Source: an uncultured cyanobacterium
GTDB lineage: Bacteria > Cyanobacteriota > Cyanobacteriia > PCC-6307 > Cyanobiaceae
Length of the DNA stretch: 5,220 bases
Assembly: GCA_903862155.1 (NCBI GenBank)
Contig: CAIOXF010000033.1
Coordinates: 1-5,220, forward strand
Direction: 5' to 3'
How positions within the stretch are numbered: position 1 is the first letter of the stretch; the number at the start of each line of letters is the position of its first letter. A program made the position numbers and the translations under genes. Positions 1 to 5,123 of this stretch are shown here, piece after piece. Under the pieces are notes generated by a model. That model was not told the DNA's origin and made no database searches. It saw only the letters and a program-made list of their open reading frames with translations.

Positions 1-175
1 CATGCGCCGCCAGGGCCAAGAGCTTCATCTCGAGCGCTTCGAAGTGATCGGCCCGGTGGCCCAGCGCGGTAACCGCGGCGGCAAGAAGACCGGCCGCAAG
101 CCCGGCGGCGGTGCAGGTGCCGGTGGCGCTGGTCAGCGCCGTCCCGGTGCCCAGGGCCAGGGGCAGGGCGGCCAT
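1..175 (-). CDS. Hypothetical hydrophobic protein, N-terminal part (runs off left edge)
   Basis: An open minus-strand frame starts at ATG 175-173 and stays open for 58 codons to the edge. The peptide begins MAALPLALG, continues with an Ala/Leu/Gly/Thr-rich hydrophobic stretch of about 35 residues (a likely membrane segment), then passes into an amphipathic segment around HFEALEMKLLAL. I do not recognise the family. A plus-strand ORF (2-205) uses exactly the same codon boundaries, so one is the mirror of the other. I prefer the minus strand because its third codon positions are roughly 86% G/C with the usual order GC3 > GC1 > GC2 of the neighbouring genes, while the plus reading has its G/C peak in first positions and gives a low-complexity Gly/Gln/Arg peptide. 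No clear Shine-Dalgarno precedes the ATG. This gene would diverge from the 231-869 gene, leaving a 55-bp GC-rich gap (176-230) in which I see no convincing -10 box. Confidence 0.45.
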   Translation of the reverse strand, partial: MAALPLALGTGTALTSATGTCTAAGLAAGLLAAAVTALGHRADHFEALEMKLLALAAH

Positions 176-230
176 CGCAGCGCCGTGAGCCGTCCGGCCC
201 GCTGAGCGCCACGGAGCTGGGGAAGCGGCC

Positions 231-869
231 ATGACCCAACCCCTTACAGCTGGTTTGGCGGTGCTCCTGGTGAGCTTGATCGCCGTGTTCGGCCCCGCCC
301 TGGGGGTGTCGCCCTGGTGGATTGCCCTGTTCACCCTGCTTGGGCTGGGCGGCCTCACCCTCGACTCCGCCCAGTTCGGTGGCCGCGGCGGCCATCTGCT
401 GGCGGAGGCCCTGCCGGGCGGCGAGGCCCGGCTGCGGCGCATCGCCATTCACGAGGCCGGCCATGTGCTGGTGGCTGGCGAGGAGGGGATGCCGGTGAAG
501 GAGGTGCTGGTGGGCAGCCTGGCCTGCCTGCGGTCTGGTCTGTCCACCAACGGCAGCACCCAGCTCGAGCCCCCGGAGCACGCCAAGCTGCCGGAAGAAG
601 AGCTGCGCCGCTGGAGCCGGGTGCTCCAGGCCGGGATGGTGGCTGAATCACTGGTTTACGGCGACAGCCTTGGCGGCGCCGACGACCGCAGCTTGTTGGG
701 CCGGCTGTGGGGGATGTCGGGCCTGGATGTGGAGACCGCCCAGCGGGAGCAGCGGCGCGCCCGCCGCGAGGTGGACCAATGGCTGCGCCAGCACCGCGAC
801 CAACTGGAGCAGCGTGCTGATGTGCTGCTCGCTGAGGCTCCCCGGCTGGGTCGCCCCACCCCCGCATGA
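231..869 (+). CDS. Membrane-anchored FtsH-like M41 peptidase domain protein lacking the AAA+ ATPase
   Basis: This 212-residue protein resembles the zinc-peptidase half of FtsH. Residues about 7-25 and 27-46 are two hydrophobic segments, so it is probably anchored in the plasma or thylakoid membrane. HEAGH at 74-78 is the HExxH zinc site (His74, His78, catalytic Glu75). The stretch around 134-152 (QAGMVAESLVYG then GGADD) matches the FtsH helix and loop that leads to the third zinc ligand. In FtsH the ligand Asp follows the pattern GAxxD, but here it reads GADDR, so the Asp is one residue early. The C-terminal third (about 168-200) is charged and probably helical. There is no Walker A/B or SRH region, so it cannot unfold substrates alone. 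It could work with a separate FtsH or be a non-proteolytic relative. The start is ATG 231 with GGGGAAG at 219-225, 5 nt upstream. The stop overlaps the larC start as ATGA (866-869). The family call is solid; the activity is uncertain. Confidence 0.85.
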   Translation: MTQPLTAGLAVLLVSLIAVFGPALGVSPWWIALFTLLGLGGLTLDSAQFGGRGGHLLAEALPGGEARLRRIAIHEAGHVLVAGEEGMPVKEVLVGSLACLRSGLSTNGSTQLEPPEHAKLPEEELRRWSRVLQAGMVAESLVYGDSLGGADDRSLLGRLWGMSGLDVETAQREQRRARREVDQWLRQHRDQLEQRADVLLAEAPRLGRPTPA

Positions 870-2056
870 CCCTGGCGGTGCTCGATGCCCCCACGGGGCT
901 GGCCGGCAACATGCTGCTGGCGGCCCTGCTGGATCTGGGGGTGCCCGAGGCCGTGGTGCACCAACCGCTCGCGGCCATGGGGCTTGAGGGGCAGTACCGC
1001 CTGGTGGTGGAGGAACGCCGCAGCGCCGGCCTGCGAGGCCTCCATCTCGATGTGGAGCTCTTGGTGGAGCAGCCCCACCATCGCCACTGGGGAGTGTTGA
1101 AGGGCCAGTTGGAGCAGGCGCCCTGGCCGGAGGCCCTGCGCCAGCGGGTGCTGGCGGTGTTCACTTTGCTGGCGGAGGCCGAGGCGGCCGTGCACGGCCA
1201 TGCCCCCGAGCAGGTGCACTTCCATGAGGTGGGCGCCATCGACGCCCTGGTGGATGTGGTGGGCAGCTGCGCTGCCCTGCTGCATCTGGGGGTGGGGCGG
1301 CTGGTGTGCACGCCGCCGCCGGCGGGCCATGGTCGGGTCACCACCGCCCATGGGGTGCTGCCCCTGCCCGCGCCGGCGGTGCTGGAGATCGCCCGCCGCT
1401 GGTCCATTCCCCTGGCTTCCAGCGAGGGCTTCCCACCCGGCGAGCTCACCACCCCGACGGGCCTGGCCCTGGCGGCCTGCTGGGCGGATCATTTCGGGGT
1501 GGCGCCGGCCTCTGTGCCCCGGGCGATCGGTGTGGGCCTGGGCAGCCGCAGCCTGGATCGCCCCAACCTGCTGCGGATCTGCCTGGCGGCTGAGGCCCCA
1601 GCCCAGGCCAGCGCACCTGTTCTGGAAACGGTGCTGCTCCAGCAGGCCCAGATCGACGACGCCTCGGCCGAGGATCTGGCCTTCCTGGCTGATCAGCTGC
1701 GGCAGGCCGGCGCCCTGGAGGTGTTCAGCCAACCAATCGCGATGAAGAAAGGCCGGGTTGGCGTGCTGCTCAGCGTGGTGGCAACGCCCGAGTGCGCGGA
1801 AGCCCTGCGGGCGGTGTGGTGGCAGCAGGGCACCAGCCTGGGGGTGCGCGAGCAGCTGCAGCAGCGCTGGGCCTTGCAGCGCCGCAGCCGCAGCATCGAC
1901 ACGCCACTCGGACCAGTGCGGATCAAGGAAGCCCAGCGTCCTAATGGGCGCTGGAGCGCCAAACCGGAGCACGATGATCTGGTGGCCCTGGCCCGGCGCC
2001 ACAATCGGCCCATCGCCGAGGTGCGCGAGCTGGTGATGCGGGCATGGCAGCCATGA
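866..2056 (+). CDS. larC: Nickel-pincer cofactor biosynthesis protein LarC (nickel insertion)
   Basis: LarC inserts nickel into pyridinium-3,5-bisthiocarboxylate mononucleotide in a CTP-dependent reaction, the last step of nickel-pincer nucleotide synthesis for LarA-type racemases and epimerases. The 396-residue length is normal for the DUF111/TIGR00299 family. Family landmarks occur in order: an N-terminal LDAPTGLAGNM segment (6-16), the His-rich VHFHEVGAIDALVDVVG (117-133), TTAHGVLPLPAPAVLEI (159-175), ELTTPTGLAL (193-202), the acidic QAQIDD (260-265, where many homologues read ETNIDD), and MKKGRVGVLLSV (293-304). It is one continuous ORF, unlike the frameshift-split larC1/larC2 of Lactiplantibacillus. 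The ATG overlaps the upstream stop as ATGA, and the downstream gene starts inside its last codons, so translation is probably coupled on both sides. No larA, larB or larE lies in the window, so the enzyme that uses the cofactor is unknown. Cytoplasmic. Confidence 0.93.
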   Translation: MTLAVLDAPTGLAGNMLLAALLDLGVPEAVVHQPLAAMGLEGQYRLVVEERRSAGLRGLHLDVELLVEQPHHRHWGVLKGQLEQAPWPEALRQRVLAVFTLLAEAEAAVHGHAPEQVHFHEVGAIDALVDVVGSCAALLHLGVGRLVCTPPPAGHGRVTTAHGVLPLPAPAVLEIARRWSIPLASSEGFPPGELTTPTGLALAACWADHFGVAPASVPRAIGVGLGSRSLDRPNLLRICLAAEAPAQASAPVLETVLLQQAQIDDASAEDLAFLADQLRQAGALEVFSQPIAMKKGRVGVLLSVVATPECAEALRAVWWQQGTSLGVREQLQQRWALQRRSRSIDTPLGPVRIKEAQRPNGRWSAKPEHDDLVALARRHNRPIAEVRELVMRAWQP

Positions 2057-3036
2057 AGCGTTTGGGCCCTGAGCAGTGGCAGCGTCTGCAGCAGCTCTGG
2101 GGGCGGCTCCAGCAGCGGTTTGAGGCATTGCCGCCGTTGCCCGGTGGCCTGCGGCTGTGGGTGAGCCTGCTGAGCTTTGGCTTCCTGTTGGCCGCTCTGG
2201 TGGCCAATGGTTCCCAGTTGCTGCAGCAGCGCCTGGATCTGCAGGGCTGGCTGTGGTTGCTGCTGGGGGTGGGCGTAAGCCTGCTCAGCCTGATCGTGAA
2301 TGGGGCGGCCTGGGGCGTGGTGCTGCGCCAGCTGGGATTGCAGCCCCGCTGGGGAGCCCTGATTGCCGCCTATCTCGCCACCAACCTGCGCAAATACCTC
2401 CCCGGTGGTGTGTGGCATCTGGCCAGCCGCGTGGCCCTGCTGCGCGATGGGGGGGCGCCGCTGCAGACACCGGCTCGGGCCAGTCAGGCCCTGCTGGCCG
2501 TGGTGCTCGATCCGCTGCTGGCGGCGATCGCGGCCCTGACCCTCGGGGTCTTCGGCGGTTGGCAGGGGGGCTGGGGCCTCCTCTGCCTGACTCCGCTGCT
2601 GGTGCTGCGGCCCCGTTGGCTCCAGCCTCTGTTGCTCACCCTGGAGCGGCGCGAGGCCCGCAAGCTGGGCCTGGATCCTGCAACGGCTGAGGCCCCATCC
2701 CTGGCTGCGGCCCCTTGGCCGTCGTTGCTGGCGCTGCTGGTCTTCGTGCTGGTGCGATTCGGCGGCTTCGCCTGTTGCCTGCTGGCCTTTGATCTGCAGC
2801 GCAACCTCGACTGGGGCGGCTGGCTCGCGGGATTTGCCACCGCCTGGGTGGTGGGCCTGGTGGTGCCTGCGGCCCCAGGTGGTTTGGGCGTGTTTGAAGC
2901 GGTGTTGTTGATGCGCCTGGGTTTCGCGCTGCCGGCCGCTCCCCTGCTTGCCGTGGCCCTGAGCTATCGCGTGATCGTGAGCCTGGCCGATCTGCTGGCG
3001 GCCGGCACGGCCCGGCTGGATCAGGGCAGGCCCTGA
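2053..3036 (+). CDS. Integral membrane protein, lysylphosphatidylglycerol synthase TM-region / UPF0104 family
   Basis: A polytopic membrane protein of 327 residues (330 from the upstream ATG at 2044). Hydrophobic segments, numbered from the 2044 start, lie near 36-55, 70-90, 104-113, 147-170, 176-188, 227-248, 259-277 and 296-320. Two stretches typical of the PF03706 family are visible: NLRKYLPGGVWHLASRV (114-130) and VPAAPGGLGVFEAVLL (274-289). The family includes the flippase half of MprF and many stand-alone proteins thought to move lipids or lipid-linked intermediates. The soluble aminoacyl-transferase domain of MprF is absent, so lysyl-PG synthesis is not supported and the substrate is unknown. 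Two in-frame ATGs compete. I chose 2053 because it forms an ATGA overlap with the larC stop, exactly like the previous junction; ATG 2044 would give a 13-bp overlap. A hairpin follows 8 nt after the stop, so this is the end of the operon. Confidence 0.82.
   Translation: MKRLGPEQWQRLQQLWGRLQQRFEALPPLPGGLRLWVSLLSFGFLLAALVANGSQLLQQRLDLQGWLWLLLGVGVSLLSLIVNGAAWGVVLRQLGLQPRWGALIAAYLATNLRKYLPGGVWHLASRVALLRDGGAPLQTPARASQALLAVVLDPLLAAIAALTLGVFGGWQGGWGLLCLTPLLVLRPRWLQPLLLTLERREARKLGLDPATAEAPSLAAAPWPSLLALLVFVLVRFGGFACCLLAFDLQRNLDWGGWLAGFATAWVVGLVVPAAPGGLGVFEAVLLMRLGFALPAAPLLAVALSYRVIVSLADLLAAGTARLDQGRP
2524..2531. repeat. HIP1 octamer GCGATCGC
   Basis: This is a perfect copy of the Highly Iterated Palindrome 1, which is over-represented in many cyanobacterial genomes. 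It lies inside the UPF0104-family gene and supports a cyanobacterial origin. Its function is not established. Confidence 0.7.
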
Positions 3037-3043
3037 TACGAAA

Positions 3044-3065
3044 ACAGCCCCCAGGTGGGGGCTGT
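3044..3065 (+). terminator. GC-rich hairpin after the plus-strand operon, probable terminator
   Basis: The perfect 9-bp stem ACAGCCCCC / GGGGGCTGT encloses a 4-nt AGGT loop and begins 8 nt after the membrane-protein stop codon. On the plus strand no T tract follows (CGTCC), so it is not a textbook intrinsic terminator in that direction. On the minus strand the stem is followed by a short T run (AAAA at 3041-3044), which would suit leftward transcription, although no minus-strand gene feeds into it here. It most likely marks the end of the 231-3036 operon, acting as a terminator or as a 3'-end stabiliser. Confidence 0.65.
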
Positions 3066-3143
3066 CGTCCGGCTTCGAGCCACCATCGCGCCCTGTGTTG
3101 AGGCGTGCCATGGGTGGGAATGCCTAATGAGGCGCCGCCACGG

Positions 3144-3173
3144 GCTTCTCAATACTGGCCATTGTTGAGAAGC
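3144..3173. promoter_or_regulatory. 30-bp near-perfect palindrome, candidate operator for the Fur-family gene
   Basis: The outer arms GCTTCTCAA (3144-3152) and TTGAGAAGC (3165-3173) are perfect inverted repeats, and the core TGGCCA (3156-3161) is self-complementary. Only two of the 15 symmetric pairs fail (3153/3164 and 3155/3162). It ends 27 nt before the preferred GTG start of the regulator gene, and a weak -10-like TATCCT (3180-3185) lies just downstream. Fur-superfamily dimers bind two-fold symmetric sites and often control their own genes, so an autoregulatory operator is the simplest reading. The sequence does not match the classic AT-rich Fur, Zur or PerR box, so the binding protein is inferred only. 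As RNA it could also form a hairpin, but no T run follows. Confidence 0.5.
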
Positions 3174-3200
3174 GCTGTCTATCCTGCGGGGGTGCGAAGA

Positions 3201-3677
3201 GTGCCGGTGCCCGTTCGATCCCCAGCCGGCAGTCCTGAGGATCTGCGCAGCTCCCTCCATGGCCGGGGCCAGCGGCTGACGCCCCAGCGCCAGCGGGTGC
3301 TGAGCCTGTTTGAGCGGCTTGGTGAGGGCCGTCACCTCAGTGCGGAGGAGGTGCATCAGCGGCTGCTGCAGGCCGAGGAGCGGGTGTCGCTCGCCACGGT
3401 GTATCGCACCCTGCGGCTGCTGAGTTCGATGGGCATGCTCCAGGAACTGGAGCTGCCGGAGGGAGGCCGCCGCTTTGAGCTTGGCGGCGATCACCACCGG
3501 GATCACCACCACCTGGTGTGTGTCCGCTGCGGCTGCACCGAGGAATTCGAAAATCCTGCGGTGCTGGCGGCGGGTGAAGCCGCCGCCAGTTTGCACGGCT
3601 TCCGGCTGCTCGAGTGCGTGCTCAACGTGAGGGCCCTCTGCCCGCGCTGCGCTCAGGCTGAGCCGAACGCCACCTGA
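3201..3677 (+). CDS. Fur-superfamily metal-dependent transcriptional regulator (Fur/Zur/PerR type)
   Basis: The protein has 158 residues from GTG 3201. The N-terminal winged helix contains RLTPQRQRVL (25-34), HLSAEEVHQRL (45-55) and the recognition helix SLATVYRTLRLL (63-74). The C-terminal dimerisation half has a His-rich metal region HHRDHHH (98-104) and two CxxC pairs, CVRC (107-110) and CPRC (147-150), which form the structural zinc site in this family. Extra cysteines are at 112 and 139. The C-terminal stretch (VLAAG...HGFRLLECVLNVRALCPRC) reminds me of cyanobacterial Zur/FurB more than Fur or PerR, but this is from memory and not decisive, so no symbol is given. The frame is open to GTG 3105 (190 residues) with an ATG at 3120. 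I prefer 3201 because family homology begins shortly after it, GGGGG lies 8 nt upstream, and it leaves the palindrome at 3144-3173 outside the coding region. The 3' end overlaps the convergent gene by 25 bp. Confidence 0.9.
   Translation: MPVPVRSPAGSPEDLRSSLHGRGQRLTPQRQRVLSLFERLGEGRHLSAEEVHQRLLQAEERVSLATVYRTLRLLSSMGMLQELELPEGGRRFELGGDHHRDHHHLVCVRCGCTEEFENPAVLAAGEAAASLHGFRLLECVLNVRALCPRCAQAEPNAT
3564..3589. repeat. Strong GC hairpin inside the Fur-family gene
   Basis: The inverted repeat CTGGCGGCGG / CCGCCGCCAG is a perfect 10-bp stem with a 6-nt loop (GTGAAG). It encodes the Ala-rich LAAGEAAAS part of the regulator, so it may be only a by-product of GC-rich alanine codons. On the plus strand TTT (3590-3592) follows. 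On the minus strand it lies 63 nt beyond the stop of the Gly/Asn-rich gene and is the nearest strong hairpin that could end that transcript, though without a T tract. Confidence 0.5.
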
Positions 3678-4537
3678 CAGGCGGCATTGAGCAGCTGGGC
3701 CTGGTCTGCGGTTTGGGGTTGCTGGCCGTTGATGAGTCCCTGCTGGCAGTCGGCAGTGAGCTGGTATTGGCTGCCGTTGGCCTGCACCACGAAGCTCACG
3801 AGGTTGGTGCCCACGGGTTGGACGGATCCATACAGCAGCTGGTAGCCCGTATCAGGCACCACGATCACCGGATTATTCGCGGCGATCGCGTTGTCCACCG
3901 CGTTGTTGATGATCGATGCGGTGGCCAGGGTGGTGATGCCCCAGGCGGCGGTGCGGGCGGCCCACCATCCCCAGGGCGGTGAGCTCCAGCCTCCGTACCA
4001 GCCGGCATTCCAGGGCCGGGCCACACCCCAGCCCGGGCGAGCCCAGCCGGCGTTCACGTTCACGTTGGTGACCCGGTTCCAATTCCGGTTCACGTTCACG
4101 GTGTTGCCGTTGAAGCGGTTGCCGTTGCCCCAGTTGCCATTGGGGCGATTGCCGGCCTGACCCCAGTTGCCGCCTTGGCCGCGGTTGCCACCATCGAAGC
4201 GCCCGCCGTTGATGTTGGGGCCGCCGTTGTTGCCGATGTTGGCTCGGTTACTCCAGCCACCGCTCGGGCGGGTGTTGCCCCGGTTGAAGCTGTTGCCGCC
4301 CTGGCTGAATCCGCTGGGCGCCCGGCTGCGATCGAAGCCGCCGCCACCGCCACCCATGCGGCCCCCACCGCCACCACCGCCACCACGGCCGCCACCGCCG
4401 CCGCGGGCCAGTTGATCTGCGTCGGCTCGGCTGGGTGCAGCCTCGGGCATAGCAAGCGCAGCCAGGGATGGGGTCGCTGCCCCCAGGCAGAACAGGGCCG
4501 CCGAGAGCAGCCCGAGCTGTGGCACGGGCCGGCTCAC
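3653..4537 (-). CDS. Secreted Gly/Asn/Trp-rich low-complexity protein of unknown function
   Basis: I do not recognise a named family. The 294-residue product starts with a Sec-type signal peptide (1-26 or 1-29; hydrophobic GLLSAALFCLGAA, then SLA/ALA cleavage options), so it is exported. Residues 46-67 are almost pure glycine broken by Arg and Met. Residues 68-165 are Asn/Gly/Arg-rich with repeated GNW, NGN, NRG and NVN motifs. Residues 165-200 are Trp-rich. A hydrophobic segment follows at 199-212 (GITTLATASII...). The C-terminal 75 residues look folded (VIVVPDTGYQLLYGSVQPVG, then a beta-like stretch) with two cysteines (264, 287) that could pair. The start is GTG 4537-4535, chosen because GTGA overlaps the TGA of the upstream secreted-protein gene and because it gives a complete signal peptide. 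The stop at 3655-3653 lies within the convergent Fur-family gene. A surface, adhesive or matrix role is only a guess from composition. Confidence 0.8.
   Translation of the reverse strand: MSRPVPQLGLLSAALFCLGAATPSLAALAMPEAAPSRADADQLARGGGGGRGGGGGGGGRMGGGGGGFDRSRAPSGFSQGGNSFNRGNTRPSGGWSNRANIGNNGGPNINGGRFDGGNRGQGGNWGQAGNRPNGNWGNGNRFNGNTVNVNRNWNRVTNVNVNAGWARPGWGVARPWNAGWYGGWSSPPWGWWAARTAAWGITTLATASIINNAVDNAIAANNPVIVVPDTGYQLLYGSVQPVGTNLVSFVVQANGSQYQLTADCQQGLINGQQPQTADQAQLLNAACQVAFGSA
3882..3889. repeat. HIP1 octamer GCGATCGC
   Basis: A second perfect HIP1 site, inside the coding region of the Gly/Asn-rich secreted protein. Two copies in about 5 kb is more than I would expect by chance and agrees with a cyanobacterial source. 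Confidence 0.7.
4337..4402 (-). repeat. Polyglycine-coding GGN low-complexity tract
   Basis: The tract codes for residues 46-67 of the secreted Gly-rich protein. On the minus strand it is a near-tandem run of GGC/GGT/GGG glycine codons, interrupted by CGC/CGG Arg and one ATG. Such a GGN run is prone to replication slippage in multiples of three, so length variation between strains is plausible. Confidence 0.7.
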
Positions 4538-5097
4538 GACTTCACCCCCTTGCAGCCGTCGTCGTAGCAGGTGAGATTCACCCGGCCGGTGCCGTCAAAG
4601 CGCACCATCACCAGATCGCGCCCAGCCGTGGCATCGGGCCGGTCTTGGCGCACGCTGTTGAGGTAATTGGGATTCACCACACACAGATCCCGGCCGTTGA
4701 AGCAGATCGTGTTGGTGGAGAAGCGCGCCGCGGCTTCCTTGAGCGGCTGCCAGGTTTTCTTGGCACCATTCCAGCGCTCCATCCGCACCGGTTTGTCGGT
4801 GATGCGCACGGTCATCGTGACGGCGCCGATCCGGTGGCGATAGAGCGTGGCGCTGCCCTCATCCACCACCTCCACCACGCAGGTCTTGGGGGCAGCGCCT
4901 TCGATGCTGCAGCGGGTGGACAGCGAATACAGCACCTGCGATACGGCAGCGGCTTTGGCCGGCGCATCCGCTGCCAGGCTTGCCCCCGCCGCCATCAGCG
5001 GCAGAGCGGCAGCAGCGCCAAGCCATCCTGAAAGCCGCCGCGACAGCCGCCGCGGAACGGTGCGCATCAGCTGAGCCATCAGAGCCGGGAAGACCAA
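4534..5097 (-). CDS. Secreted six-cysteine protein of unknown function
   Basis: I do not recognise this family. The product is 187 residues from a TTG start. An Arg-rich n-region (RRLSRRL, 16-22) is followed by a hydrophobic core (GWLGAAAALPLMAAGASLAA) with a likely cleavage near residue 43, so it should be exported by Sec. The mature part of about 145 residues has six cysteines (63, 73, 132, 139, 177, 182), enough for three disulfides. It alternates beta-prone stretches (TCVVEVVDEG, VTMTVRIT, DLVMVRF) with polar loops. No catalytic motif stands out. The start is TTG 5097-5095 because GGGAAGG lies 5 nt upstream. ATGs at 5079 (181 residues) and 5067 (177 residues) would give a more usual signal-peptide length but lack a ribosome-binding site. 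The stop overlaps the start of the Gly/Asn-rich gene as GTGA, pointing to coupled translation and a shared destination. The upstream minus-strand gene ends 26 nt before it. Confidence 0.8.
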   Translation of the reverse strand: MVFPALMAQLMRTVPRRLSRRLSGWLGAAAALPLMAAGASLAADAPAKAAAVSQVLYSLSTRCSIEGAAPKTCVVEVVDEGSATLYRHRIGAVTMTVRITDKPVRMERWNGAKKTWQPLKEAAARFSTNTICFNGRDLCVVNPNYLNSVRQDRPDATAGRDLVMVRFDGTGRVNLTCYDDGCKGVKS

Positions 5098-5102
5098 CGT
5101 TG

Positions 5103-5109
5103 CCTTCCC
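5103..5109 (-). promoter_or_regulatory. Ribosome-binding site GGGAAGG supporting a TTG start
   Basis: Read on the minus strand, GGGAAGG is followed by CAACG and then TTG (5097-5095), a 5-nt spacing. Neither nearby in-frame ATG (5079, 5067) has a comparable site, so this element favours the unusual TTG start. Confidence 0.5.
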
Positions 5110-5123
5110 AGCTTGTTCAGGAT

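Noticed and set aside
2..205. Plus-strand ORF coding for a Gly/Arg/Gln-rich 67-residue peptide
   Set aside because: It mirrors the minus-strand frame codon for codon, has its G/C peak in first rather than third codon positions, and is low-complexity. It is kept as the alternative in the findings because the left edge cuts the evidence short.
656..2128. Long minus-strand ORF of 490 codons antisense to larC
   Set aside because: Its codons are the reverse complements of larC codons. It stays open because larC rarely uses TTA, CTA or TCA. The product is a Gln/His/Arg-rich peptide with no family features, while the plus strand has clear LarC motifs.
1693..3111. Long minus-strand ORF of 472 codons antisense to the UPF0104-family gene
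   Set aside because: Same codon boundaries as the membrane-protein gene and a Gln/His/Arg-rich composition; a shadow of the biased codon use.
3165..3185. Promoter with TTGAGA as -35 and TATCCT as -10
   Set aside because: The spacing is only 9 nt, far short of the usual 16-18 nt, and TTGAGA belongs to the palindrome arm.
3669..3685. Possible terminator hairpin at the Fur-family stop codon
   Set aside because: The GCC/GGC and CCT/AGG stems are split by a mismatch and no T run follows, so it is too weak to call.
4337..4402. Possible CRISPR or tandem repeat array
   Set aside because: The repetition is codon-level glycine low complexity with no spacer/repeat periodicity.
4175..4567. Plus-strand Ala/Thr-rich ORF opposite the Gly/Asn-rich gene
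   Set aside because: It is the complement of glycine and asparagine codons. The minus strand has a signal peptide and a GTGA coupling, which the plus reading lacks.
5025..5052. Twin-arginine signal (SRRLSGW) in the six-cysteine protein
   Set aside because: It has the arginine pair but lacks the Phe/Leu and Lys of the Tat motif; a Sec signal with a basic n-region fits better.
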